DNA of 64,000 nucleotides from Streptomyces gelaticus (GTDB lineage: Bacteria; Actinomycetota; Actinomycetes; Streptomycetales; Streptomycetaceae), in the NCBI RefSeq assembly GCF_014649535.1, contig NZ_BMTF01000005.1, positions 295,502 to 359,501 of the forward strand, written 5' to 3'. Below the pieces are notes generated by a model. That model made no database searches. It had not been told where the DNA came from and saw only the letters and a list, made by a program, of their open reading frames with translations. Each line of letters begins with the position of its first letter. Within the stretch, counting starts at the first letter, position 1. Made by a program: the position numbers and the translations under genes. This document shows, in pieces, positions 53,569 to 61,926 of this stretch.

Positions 53569-54705
53569 ATGGAATTCCGCATTGAGCGCAGCACACTGAC
53601 CGATGCCGTGGCGTGGGCCGCCCGGGTGCTGCCCACCCGCTCACCCGTTCCGGTGCTGGGCGGGCTGCTGCTGGAGGCGGCCGACGGCCGGCTGCGCATC
53701 TCCGGGCTGGACTACGAGGCGTCCGCCCGCATCGAGGTGGAGGCGGAGACCGTACGGGCCGGCAGGGTGCTGGTCATGGGCCGCAGGCTGCTCGATGTCT
53801 GCCGGGTGCTGCCCGAGAAGGCGGTGGAGTGCGCGGTCGAGGGTTCACGGTTCTCGCTGGCGAGCGACGGTGCCCGGTTCGGCCTCTCGGTGCTGCCGTT
53901 CGACGACTACCCGCCGCTGCCGTCGCTGCCGGAGGTGCTCGGTGAGGTGGACGCGGAGGAGTTCGCGGCGGCCGTGGCCCATGTGGCGGTGGCGGCGGGC
54001 CGGGACGACACACTGCCGACGCTGACCGGCATCCGGCTGGCACTGGACGGCGACAGGATGACGCTCGCCGCCACGGACCGCTACCGGTTCGCGGTGCGCA
54101 CCCTTGCCTGGAAGCCCGGCGCGGCCGGTGCCCCGGACAGTTCCCCGGCCGACGTCGTGGTCTCTGCCCGCAGGCTCACCGAGATCGCCCGCTCCTTCGG
54201 CCGGGGCGGCATGGTCCGGCTCGCGCTGGATGGCGGCTCGGCCGGATTCGAGCTGGCCGGGATGCGTACGACGGTGCGTCTGCTCGACGGCCGGCTGCCG
54301 CGTCACGACAAGCTGTTCACGATGACCGGCGCGGTCACGGCACAGACGGACCGGGCGCCCCTGGTCGAGGCCGTCAAGCGGGTCGCCGTGGTCGCGGAGG
54401 GCGGCAGCCCGCTCCACCTCACCTTCTCCGAAGGCTCGGTGCTGCTCCAGGCGGGCTACGAGGACGATGTCGCCTCGCAGCGACTGCCCGCCGCGCTGGA
54501 GGGCGCCGACGACCTGACGGTCGCCTTCAACCCCGCGTATCTGATGGACGCCCTGGGCTCGTTCGACAACCCCGTGATCAGGTTCCAGCTGATGGGCCCC
54601 GGCCAGCGCGCGATGGTCACCGGCCGGACGCCCGGCGAGGATCCGGAGGAGGGCTCCCGCCCCGCCCACCAGCACCTGCTGATGTCGGCGAGGCCGCTGC
54701 TCTGA
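53569..54705 (+). CDS. DNA polymerase III beta subunit (sliding clamp) paralogue
   Basis: A 378-residue beta-clamp-family protein. MEFRIERSTLTDAVAWAARVLPTRSPVPVLGGLLLEA opens the first domain; LPTLTGIRLALDGDRMTLAATDRYRFAVRTL opens the second; VAFNPAYLMDALGSFDNPVIRFQLMGPGQRAMV and HQHLLMSARPLL are the third domain and C-terminus. The replication clamp is encoded beside dnaA in Streptomyces, and no dnaA, recF or gyrase gene lies here, so this is an extra copy. GGGGGAGAGG lies 8 bases before the ATG. A role in repair or specialised replication is plausible but unproven. Confidence 0.88.
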   Translation: MEFRIERSTLTDAVAWAARVLPTRSPVPVLGGLLLEAADGRLRISGLDYEASARIEVEAETVRAGRVLVMGRRLLDVCRVLPEKAVECAVEGSRFSLASDGARFGLSVLPFDDYPPLPSLPEVLGEVDAEEFAAAVAHVAVAAGRDDTLPTLTGIRLALDGDRMTLAATDRYRFAVRTLAWKPGAAGAPDSSPADVVVSARRLTEIARSFGRGGMVRLALDGGSAGFELAGMRTTVRLLDGRLPRHDKLFTMTGAVTAQTDRAPLVEAVKRVAVVAEGGSPLHLTFSEGSVLLQAGYEDDVASQRLPAALEGADDLTVAFNPAYLMDALGSFDNPVIRFQLMGPGQRAMVTGRTPGEDPEEGSRPAHQHLLMSARPLL

Positions 54706-54775
54706 GGGGCCGCGCCGCAGGACGGCCGCCCGGGAGGAGTTGGCCGTACGCGCCCCGCTCGGCAGGATCGGTGCC

Positions 54776-55606
54776 ATGAACTCCGTGCGGTGGAGCACCC
54801 ATGTGATCGAGATCCGCGACGACGACGTGACGAAGCGGTACCGGAAGGGCGACGTCCGTGCCCTGCTCGACCGCGAGTGGCGGGCCCTGACCCTGCTCGA
54901 CGCCCATGCGCCGGGGCTCGCCCCCACACCGATCGCCGTCGATCGCGACGCCGTTCCGCCGACGGTGGTGATGTCACGTGTGCCGGGGGTCCCGTTGCGG
55001 GGGTCCCCGGTGGACGCGGCGCGGACGGCGGCGCTGGCCGAGACGCTCGACGCGCTGTACAGGGCGGTCCCGTACGACCGTCTCGCCCGGGTGCCGGTGC
55101 GTCCGGACCACCAGGCCGGGCTGGTCGCGCGGCTGCGCACCTGGCACGGCCGGGGACCCGGGCCGGCTGCCGGATCCGTGGTGCGGGCGGCGCTGCGCGA
55201 GGGCATGGCCTGGCTGGACCGGCCGGGGCTCGCCACCGCGCCGGACGTCCCCGGGGCACCGGTCTTCGGTCCCGGTGACGGTAACCTCGCCAACTACCTC
55301 TGGGACGAGGGCGCTTCCCGGATCCGGGTGGTCGACTTCGAGGACTCCGGCCGCAGTGATCGTGCCTTCGAACTGGCGGAGATCACGGAGCACGTCTCCG
55401 GCTGGGTCGACGGAGGTTTCGACGCCACGGCCTTCCTCGGCTGTTTCGACCTGACCGCCGAGGAGCACGTCCGCCTGCGCGAGTGCCGTCGTCTGCTCGC
55501 GCTGACCTGGTTGTTCATCCTCTCGTTCGAAGATCCCGCGCATCGCGTGAACCCGCCCGGTACGGCTGAGCGGCAGGCGGGCCGGCTGCGTGAGCTGCTC
55601 GGCTGA
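54776..55606 (+). CDS. Aminoglycoside phosphotransferase-family kinase
   Basis: A 276-residue protein kinase-like fold. FGPGDGNLANYLW stands where HGDxxxxNxL is expected, so the catalytic loop has Gly-Asp but no His. RVVDFEDSG is the magnesium motif (DFE). TKRYRKGDVRALLDREWRALTLL is the N-lobe with the ATP lysine region. Such proteins phosphorylate small molecules or sugars, and true aminoglycoside resistance is only one option. The ATG at 54776 is used; an upstream TTG with an ill-spaced ribosome site is not. Confidence 0.85.
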   Translation: MNSVRWSTHVIEIRDDDVTKRYRKGDVRALLDREWRALTLLDAHAPGLAPTPIAVDRDAVPPTVVMSRVPGVPLRGSPVDAARTAALAETLDALYRAVPYDRLARVPVRPDHQAGLVARLRTWHGRGPGPAAGSVVRAALREGMAWLDRPGLATAPDVPGAPVFGPGDGNLANYLWDEGASRIRVVDFEDSGRSDRAFELAEITEHVSGWVDGGFDATAFLGCFDLTAEEHVRLRECRRLLALTWLFILSFEDPAHRVNPPGTAERQAGRLRELLG

Positions 55607-55656
55607 CCGACGTGGACACCTGGACTCGTGGTGTGCAGGTCCATGGCGAGGCTGAC

Positions 55657-55687
55657 GTGGGGGCCGGGCGATCCGCCCGGCCCCCAC
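55657..55687 (+). terminator. Terminator after the phosphotransferase gene
   Basis: Perfect 14-bp arms (55657-55670 and 55674-55687) with a 3-base loop, strongly GC-rich. Confidence 0.88.
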
Positions 55688-55689
55688 GC

Positions 55690-55862
55690 TTCATCCGCTT
55701 GCAGGAGCAGCTACCGGGACCAATCGCAGTGCGCCGGGCTTCAGCCCGGTGGTGAAGCGATTCTGAATTGCTGCTCTGGCAGGCAGGCTGGAGCGGACGG
55801 TTCTGCTGCTCGTTGTACTGATGAACGATGGAACGCCCTTCAGGGCGGGGAGCGGAAGTCAA
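55690..55862 (+). mobile_element. Probable right end of an IS200/IS605-type (TnpB) element, transposase lost
   Basis: About 170 non-coding bases ending GAACGCCCTTCAGGGCGG, then GGAGCGGAAGTCAA at 55862. A CGCCCT-TC-AGGGCG hairpin followed by a GGGGAG stretch and terminal TCAA is the form I know from the right ends of TnpB-carrying elements in Streptomyces. A second hairpin, CCGGGCT-TC-AGCCCGG (55734-55749), lies upstream. In TnpB elements this segment is transcribed as the guide (omega/re) RNA scaffold and the guide comes from DNA beyond the end. No tnpA or tnpB frame is present, so this is a remnant. Assignment by memory of the motif; moderate confidence. Confidence 0.5.
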
Positions 55863-57847
55863 TTCGTGAAGATGAAGTACTGCCAGGCGCCGTGCGTGGT
55901 GGAGTTCACCGTGTCGCCCGAGGTGCCGTTGACGTACGAGGCACGGACGCGCATCCGGTAGCCCGTGTCATGCGTGCCCTTCAGCGTCACGAGGGTCTTT
56001 CCACCGGTGCCGAGCATGAAGTACTGCGAGCCCGCGTCGTACCACTTGCCCTGGTAGTAGAGCTCCAGGGACAGCTTGTGCGAGCGGTTCTTGTAGTACG
56101 TCATCGTCGTCGTGAAGACCGGGTCGGTCTTCTTGTGGAAGTACCGGTACGACGTCTTGCCGATCTTCGCCGTCTTGTACTGCTCGGAGACGGACGTCGA
56201 GACCTTCACCTTGGCGAACGCGGTCGACGTGACCTTCTTCGAGGCGTACCGGCCGTCGCCCTTGAAGACCGCGGTGACCGTGGTGTCCCGGGTCATGTCC
56301 ACCGTGGTCGACAGGTCGCCCTTGGAGTTGACCTTGCCGGTCTTCACCAGTTTGTTGGGCTTGTCCGGCCCGAACGGGTCCACCCACAGCTCGACGGTGC
56401 GGTTCTTGTATGTCGTGCCGAGGTGCGCGGTGAACGACACATCGGTGCCGTAGGAGTACAGCGCCTTGTTGTGGTTCAGGGTCAGCGAGGTGGCCGACCG
56501 GGACACGGCGACCTTGTCGGAGCCGTAGGCCGCCGAGTGGGTCGCGTCGCCCGCGTACGACACCTTGTAGGTGACCTGGCCGCCCGCGGTCGGGGTGTCG
56601 GTGAAGGAGAAGCTGCCGTCCGACTTGAGCGTCACCGCGGGCAGTGCCTTGCCCTTGGGCGACTCGATGTCGGTGCGCGTGACCGTGGCCTTCGCGCCCG
56701 CCGGGAAGGCACCCGCGGACTTCACCCGTCCGGTGACGGTCAGCTTCTTGTCGAGCGCCGACTTGTCCGGTGCGTTCACCGTGACGGTGGTCGGGGACTT
56801 CACGGCATCGGTGAGCACCCGCAGCGAGCGGACGCCCGTGCTGTTCTCGGTGACCGCGAAGAGCCGGCTGGTGTCCGGTGCCCAGGCCAGCCCGGCCGGC
56901 ACCAGGAGGTCCGATCCGCTGCTGGTCCCGGTGTTGGGGAAGTCGTACGTCCGGATCGGTGTGGTGGTGTCCTGCTTGTAGACGTACACGTCCGGCTCGT
57001 ACGAGCCGTCGATGCCCGCGGCGACCGTGCCGTCCGGCGCGATGTCGACGGCGTTGGGGTACGCGTCGGAGGGGTACGAGGTCCCGGTGGTGAGGTCGGA
57101 CGTCCGGTACGCCTGGTGGCGGTACGGGGCCCCGCTGGCCACCACGACCTGCGAGCCGTCCGGGGTCAGCGCCAGGTCACGCAGGTTGCTGCCGTCGGTG
57201 CGGACCTGTGCGGTGCGCGTGGCCGTCCCCGAGGCGACGTCGTACACGGCCAACTGGACGGGGCTCTGCCCCTCGATCCCGGCGGCCAGCGTGCCCGGGG
57301 CGCCCGGCGTGGACGCCAGGGTCGGGGCCGAGTACCAGGTGCGGTCAGGATCCTGGCCCAGGGTGACGACCGGCTCGGCACCGGACAGATCGAGTGACCC
57401 GATGTTGCCCTCGGCAGCCGCCCCGTAGCCGAACCAGAGCTTGCCGCCCGCCAGCGCCGGGTAGGCGGGCTCGGTGTTCGCGCCGGTCGCATAACGGGCG
57501 GACTCCACCAGGGCGGAGGTGTCGATCGCCGCGATGGCGTCGGCGCCGCGCACCCCCGCGTACAACGTGCCGGAGTCGGCGGACAGTTCGAGGCCGGTCA
57601 CGCCGGGCAGGGACGGGATGGTCCCGACGACGTTGCCGCTGTAGTCGGTGGCGAGGACCTTGCCGCTGGTCGGGTCACTGATGAAGACCCGCTGGTGCAC
57701 GCCGTCGGCGACGACGTCGCCGACGGAAGCGGCGGGAAGAATCTTGGAGGAGTCGGCAGCGGCCGGATTCGCCGCCCCGCCGACCAGAACCACTGAGCTG
57801 AAGAGAACCGCGAGCGAGGTCGCGGTCGAGATTCTGCGCGTACGCAA
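55859..57847 (-). CDS. Secreted protein with beta-propeller-like and Ig-like repeat domains
   Basis: A 662-residue exported protein. The signal peptide is RRISTATSLAVLFSSVVLVGGAANPAAA, with probable cleavage after AAA. Residues 33-350 form repeated strands of a propeller type (GVHQRVFISDPTSGKVLATDY, ALTPDGSQVVVASG). Two Ig-like bacterial domains follow (about 355-560), then a C-terminal beta domain ending AWQYFIFTN. The start is TTG at 57847 with a GGGGG ribosome site; an in-frame stop lies three codons upstream, so no earlier start is possible. The stop codon falls in the last bases of the probable IS right end. Role unknown; cell-surface or extracellular. Confidence 0.85.
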   Translation of the reverse strand: MRTRRISTATSLAVLFSSVVLVGGAANPAAADSSKILPAASVGDVVADGVHQRVFISDPTSGKVLATDYSGNVVGTIPSLPGVTGLELSADSGTLYAGVRGADAIAAIDTSALVESARYATGANTEPAYPALAGGKLWFGYGAAAEGNIGSLDLSGAEPVVTLGQDPDRTWYSAPTLASTPGAPGTLAAGIEGQSPVQLAVYDVASGTATRTAQVRTDGSNLRDLALTPDGSQVVVASGAPYRHQAYRTSDLTTGTSYPSDAYPNAVDIAPDGTVAAGIDGSYEPDVYVYKQDTTTPIRTYDFPNTGTSSGSDLLVPAGLAWAPDTSRLFAVTENSTGVRSLRVLTDAVKSPTTVTVNAPDKSALDKKLTVTGRVKSAGAFPAGAKATVTRTDIESPKGKALPAVTLKSDGSFSFTDTPTAGGQVTYKVSYAGDATHSAAYGSDKVAVSRSATSLTLNHNKALYSYGTDVSFTAHLGTTYKNRTVELWVDPFGPDKPNKLVKTGKVNSKGDLSTTVDMTRDTTVTAVFKGDGRYASKKVTSTAFAKVKVSTSVSEQYKTAKIGKTSYRYFHKKTDPVFTTTMTYYKNRSHKLSLELYYQGKWYDAGSQYFMLGTGGKTLVTLKGTHDTGYRMRVRASYVNGTSGDTVNSTTHGAWQYFIFTN

Positions 57848-58082
57848 AATGATTTACCCCCACGGTAAGAGAGGCCGCATAGCACCCGGAGATGAGTCAG
57901 GGGTGCGGCCCAGGAACGCAGGGTATGCCATGGCGTCCACAAGTCGTACACATTTGCGGGGCCGGACGGCTCCGGCCCCGCGAATGGTCGGTTCGCCCGG
58001 GTGAGGAACGCCGGCCAGACATCGGCATGCGCTGTTGCCGCTCAACGCGGCATCCGCCCTGTTGGGTTGAACCCCCGTCCTG

Positions 58083-60050
58083 CTACTGGTCCTTGGTGTA
58101 CGTGAGCTTCTCGCCGCTGTCGTTGTTCTCGCGGCGCAGGGTGCCGTCCGGGAGCAGGGTGAGCGTGGTGGCCTTGCCCGCTGTGCAGGACGTCATGGGC
58201 TCGCCCACCGTGACCGTGGAGGGTCCGACCTCGACGGGGCCGCCCGGGGACGGCTCCGCGGTCAGGTCCGCCTGGAACACGCAGTGGTAGGAGCCGCCGG
58301 TGTCGAGCGGGCCGTCCGCGGTGAGGGTGAGGACGCTCTCGCCGACCTCGCCCTGCTGGATGACGAGTTTCCGGGTGGAGTGGCCGGCCGCGTTGTCTAT
58401 GGAGCCCGACCAACTGCCGAGGTAGCCGGACGGGATGGGGCCGTCGCCGTTCTTCCGGCCGTCGGTGGGGGAGGGGTCCGGTGACGACGGATCGTCGGTC
58501 CCGGGGGAGCCCGACGAGTTGTCCGAGGGGGACCGGGAGTCGGTGGGGGACGGCGTGGGGCCCGTCGGCTTGCCGTTCATGAGCGCGTAGACGGAGCCGC
58601 CCGCACCGATGGCCACGAGCACGGCGACGGCGATGAGCGCGACGGTCGCCCCCCTGCCGCGGCGGGCGGATTCGGGCTCGGGCTGCGGGGCGGTGGGGTA
58701 GGCGGGGCCGTACGGGGGTGTGGGGCCGTACGGGGGTGTGGAGCCGTACGGGGGTGTGGAGCCGAACCCGGGCTGTTGGTACGGCTGGTGCTGCTGCGGC
58801 GGATACCCGTACCCGGCCTGGCTCTGCTGGGGGCCGAGCTGAGGGCCGAGCTGGGGGCCGAAGCCCTGGCCGGGGTGCGGCTGGGCGGGCGGCGGGTAGC
58901 CGTAGGCGGGGGCGTGCGACGGCGACGGTGCGGGGGCCGGGGGCTGGGTGCCGGCCGTCGGGGGCGGCGTGTGCACGGGGCGGTCCGCGGGAGGCGCAGG
59001 AGACGCGGGAGGCGCAGGAGAAGCGGGAGGCGCAGGAGAAGCGGGATGCGTGCGAGGTGCGGGCGTCGGGGGTGCGGGGTCCGGAACGGGGGCCTGCGCA
59101 GCCGCCGCCACCTCCTCCGGGTCCTCCGAGTCCAGCAACTCCACCGCATGGCGTCCGAGTTGGGCTATCAGTGCGCCCGGGAGCCAGGGTTCGGTCGAGT
59201 CGCCGTCGGCCAGACGCTGCAGGATCGCGTCCGTCGCCGGCCGGGCGACCGGGTCCTTGTGCAGGCAGTCCCGGACCAGTTCGACGAGGTCCGCGGGAAC
59301 GCCGGTCAGATCCGGTTCTTCCTGCGCGATCCGGAACATCTGCGCGTGCGGGTTGCTGTCGGACGGCCCGAACGGAAGCCGGCCGGTCGAGGCGTACGCC
59401 AGTACCGAGCCGAGGCAGAACACGTCGCACGCCGCGGTCACCCGCTCGCCCCGTATCTGCTCGGGCGCCATGAAACCGGGCGATCCGACCAGGGCCCCGG
59501 TGCGGGTGACAGCACCGTCGGTGACGGTGTCGAGTGCCCGGGCTATGCCGAAGTCGATGACGCGCGGCCCGTCGATCGTCAGCAGGATGTTGGAGGGCTT
59601 GAGGTCGCGGTGGACGATCCCGGCGGCGTGGATGGCCTGGAGGGCGCGGGTGAGACCGGCCCCCAGGATGTGGACCGAACGCTCGGGCAGGGGGCCGTAG
59701 GCACCGGAGGCCGCGCCCTCGGGGACGCGCGGGCGGCCGGTGACGGTGGCGTGCAGCGAGGGGCCGGCGACGTATCCGGTGGCGACCCAGGGCACGGCGG
59801 CCTCGGTGTCGGCGTCCAGCACCGGGGCGGTCCAGGTGGAGCCGACCTGGCGGGCGGCCCGTACCTCGTGGCGGAACCGGTCGCGGAATTCCTGCTGTTC
59901 GGCGAGTTCCCCGCGTACCAGCTTGATCGCGACGGTACGCCCGCGGTCGGACCGGGCCAGATAGACCTGGCCCATGCCGCCCGCACCGAGCCGGCCCAGC
60001 AGCCGGTACGCGCCGATGGCGCGCGGATCCTGTGGCGTCAGGCTCTGCAT
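58083..60050 (-). CDS. Serine/threonine protein kinase with Pro-rich linker and extracellular domain
   Basis: A 655-residue Hanks-type kinase. The N-terminal kinase domain (about 15-280) has the glycine loop LGRLGAGGMGQVYLA, the ATP lysine (K43, AIKL), the catalytic loop HRDLKPSN (147-154), DFG (166-168) and APE (MAPEQIRG). A long Pro-rich linker follows with tandem units (PASPAPP, GPQL, GSTPPYGSTPPYGPTPPY). There is one TM helix (about 468-490), then an extracellular domain of 165 residues with two Cys and no PASTA repeat. TATGAT on the minus strand (60114-60109) is a -10 candidate; GGAAGGA precedes the ATG at 60050. Ligand unknown. Confidence 0.93.
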   Translation of the reverse strand: MQSLTPQDPRAIGAYRLLGRLGAGGMGQVYLARSDRGRTVAIKLVRGELAEQQEFRDRFRHEVRAARQVGSTWTAPVLDADTEAAVPWVATGYVAGPSLHATVTGRPRVPEGAASGAYGPLPERSVHILGAGLTRALQAIHAAGIVHRDLKPSNILLTIDGPRVIDFGIARALDTVTDGAVTRTGALVGSPGFMAPEQIRGERVTAACDVFCLGSVLAYASTGRLPFGPSDSNPHAQMFRIAQEEPDLTGVPADLVELVRDCLHKDPVARPATDAILQRLADGDSTEPWLPGALIAQLGRHAVELLDSEDPEEVAAAAQAPVPDPAPPTPAPRTHPASPAPPASPAPPASPAPPADRPVHTPPPTAGTQPPAPAPSPSHAPAYGYPPPAQPHPGQGFGPQLGPQLGPQQSQAGYGYPPQQHQPYQQPGFGSTPPYGSTPPYGPTPPYGPAYPTAPQPEPESARRGRGATVALIAVAVLVAIGAGGSVYALMNGKPTGPTPSPTDSRSPSDNSSGSPGTDDPSSPDPSPTDGRKNGDGPIPSGYLGSWSGSIDNAAGHSTRKLVIQQGEVGESVLTLTADGPLDTGGSYHCVFQADLTAEPSPGGPVEVGPSTVTVGEPMTSCTAGKATTLTLLPDGTLRRENNDSGEKLTYTKDQ

Positions 60051-60413
60051 GGCGCTGACACGTCCTTCCCCCGGGATTGAACTGACCGTGCCTGGCGTGG
60101 CTCGCTCGATCATAGGGATCCACGCCGCGCACGGCCGGGCCGGTTGCGGCTTCGGGGGTATTGGGGGGATCCGGGCGCCGGGACCATGCGTTCTGCGCGC
60201 ACCGGCGGCGGTGGTGGGCGCGGGCGCGGGCCAGGAGTGGGGGTCCCGGAGGTTCATCGCGCCCCTGGACGATGCGGCTCCGCCGCGGGGTCCCGTCGGT
60301 GGGCCGCACGACTGCCCCGTACTCCGACGACCCGACACCCTGCCCACCCGAGCGCCCCACGCCATACAAGGTGGCCATGTCGGACCGCTCCCGGCGCCGC
60401 CTACGCTCGCCGC
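60051..60413. other. Divergent control region of the kinase and aminotransferase genes
   Basis: No gene seen. It holds the kinase -10 candidate (TATGAT, minus strand) and TACGCT at 60402-60407, which ends 6 bases before the aminotransferase ATG and implies a leaderless transcript. No clear operator was recognised. Confidence 0.4.
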
Positions 60414-61778
60414 ATGACCCCTCATGCCCCTCATGTCGACCCCGCCGCCGGCGCGGCCGTGAAGGCCGCCGACCGTGCGCACGTGTTCCACTCCTGGTCC
60501 GCCCAGGGTCTGATCGACCCGCTCGCCGTCGCCGGCGCCGACGGGGCGTACTTCTGGGACTACGACGGGAACCGCTACCTGGACTTCACCAGCGGCCTCG
60601 TCTACACCAACATCGGCTACCAGCACCCCGTCGTCGTCGCCGCGATCCAGGAGCAGGCGGGCAAGCTCGCCACCTTCGCCCCCGCGTTCGCGATCGAGGC
60701 GCGCTCCGAGGCCGCACGCCTCATCGCCGAGCGCACCCCCGGCGACCTGGACAAGATCTTCTTCACCAACGGCGGTGCCGAGGCCGTCGAGAACGCCGTC
60801 CGGATGGCCCGGCTGCACACCGGCCGTACGAAGGTGCTCTCCGCCTACCGCTCGTACCACGGCGCCACGTCCACCGCGATCAACCTGACCGGTGACCCGC
60901 GCCGCTGGCCGTCCGACAACGGCTCGGCGGGCGTCGTCCGCTTCTGGGCGCCCTTCCTCTACCGCTCGCCGTTCCACGCCGAGACCGAGGCCGAGGAGTG
61001 CGCCCGCGCGCTCCAGCACCTGGAGGACACCCTCGCCTTCGAGGGTCCCGGCAACATCGCCGCGATCATCCTGGAGACGATCCCCGGCACCGCGGGCATC
61101 ATGACGCCGCCGCCCGGCTACCTCGCGGGCGTCCGCGAGATCTGCGACCGGTACGGCATCGTCTTCATCCTCGACGAGGTCATGGCCGGCTTCGGCCGCA
61201 CCGGCAAGTGGTTCGCCGCCGAACACTTCGACGTGGTGCCGGACCTGATGACCTTCGCCAAGGGCGTCAACTCCGGTTACGTACCGCTCGGCGGCGTCGC
61301 GATCTCCGCCGAGATCGCCGCGACCTTCGAGACCCGCGCCTACCCGGGCGGACTGACCTACTCCGGTCACCCGCTGGCCTGTGCGGCGGCCGTCGCCACC
61401 ATTCGCGTGATGGAGGACGAGAAGGTCGTCGAGAACGCGGCCCGCATCGGCGAGACCGTCCTCGGCCCCGGCCTCCGCGAACTCGCCGAGCGCCACCCGT
61501 CGGTCGGCGAGGTCCGCGGCCTCGGCGCGTTCTGGGCGCTGGACCTGGTCCGCAACAAGGAGACCCGCGAGCCGCTGGTCCCGTACAACGCGGCGGGCGA
61601 GGCCAACGCGCCGATGGCGGCCTTCGGCGCCGCGGCCAAGAAGAACGGCCTGTGGCCCTTCATCAACATGAACCGCACGCACGCCGTTCCGGCCTGCAAC
61701 ATCACCGAGGCCGAGGCCAAGGAGGGCCTCGCGGCTCTGGACGCGGCGCTGTCGGTCGCGGACGAGCACACAGCGTGA
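60414..61778 (+). CDS. Class III omega-aminotransferase
   Basis: A 454-residue PLP enzyme of the beta-alanine/taurine-pyruvate or aspartate-aminotransferase-family group. Landmarks are WDYDGNRYLDFTSGLVYTNIGYQHP, FFTNGGAEAVENAVRMARLHTGRTKVLSAYRSYHGAT, FILDEVMAGFGRTGKWF, FAKGVNSGYVPLGGVAIS with the cofactor lysine, and GGLTYSGHPLACAA. The substrate is not decidable from sequence; omega-amino acids, taurine or polyamines are typical. A GntR regulator follows and may control it. Confidence 0.9.
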   Translation: MTPHAPHVDPAAGAAVKAADRAHVFHSWSAQGLIDPLAVAGADGAYFWDYDGNRYLDFTSGLVYTNIGYQHPVVVAAIQEQAGKLATFAPAFAIEARSEAARLIAERTPGDLDKIFFTNGGAEAVENAVRMARLHTGRTKVLSAYRSYHGATSTAINLTGDPRRWPSDNGSAGVVRFWAPFLYRSPFHAETEAEECARALQHLEDTLAFEGPGNIAAIILETIPGTAGIMTPPPGYLAGVREICDRYGIVFILDEVMAGFGRTGKWFAAEHFDVVPDLMTFAKGVNSGYVPLGGVAISAEIAATFETRAYPGGLTYSGHPLACAAAVATIRVMEDEKVVENAARIGETVLGPGLRELAERHPSVGEVRGLGAFWALDLVRNKETREPLVPYNAAGEANAPMAAFGAAAKKNGLWPFINMNRTHAVPACNITEAEAKEGLAALDAALSVADEHTA

Positions 61779-61860
61779 CCCGGGCCCGCGCGGTCCGGCA
61801 GCACAGTCGGTAGCGCGGACCGGCGACATCGCTGTCCGAAAGTGCGACACGCCCCTCCCC

Positions 61861-61876
61861 TGCCCGGATCCGGGCA
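61861..61876. promoter_or_regulatory. Perfect 16-bp palindrome upstream of the GntR gene
   Basis: TGCCCGGATCCGGGCA, centred about 23 bases upstream of a TAAGGT -10 box (61891-61896), so it overlaps the -35 zone. It is a good candidate for autoregulation by the GntR protein; the stem could also terminate the aminotransferase message. Confidence 0.6.
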
Positions 61877-61926
61877 CAGCGGCCCTGGCTTAAGGTGACC
61901 GCAGGAGAAAAATGGGGAGGGGCGCC

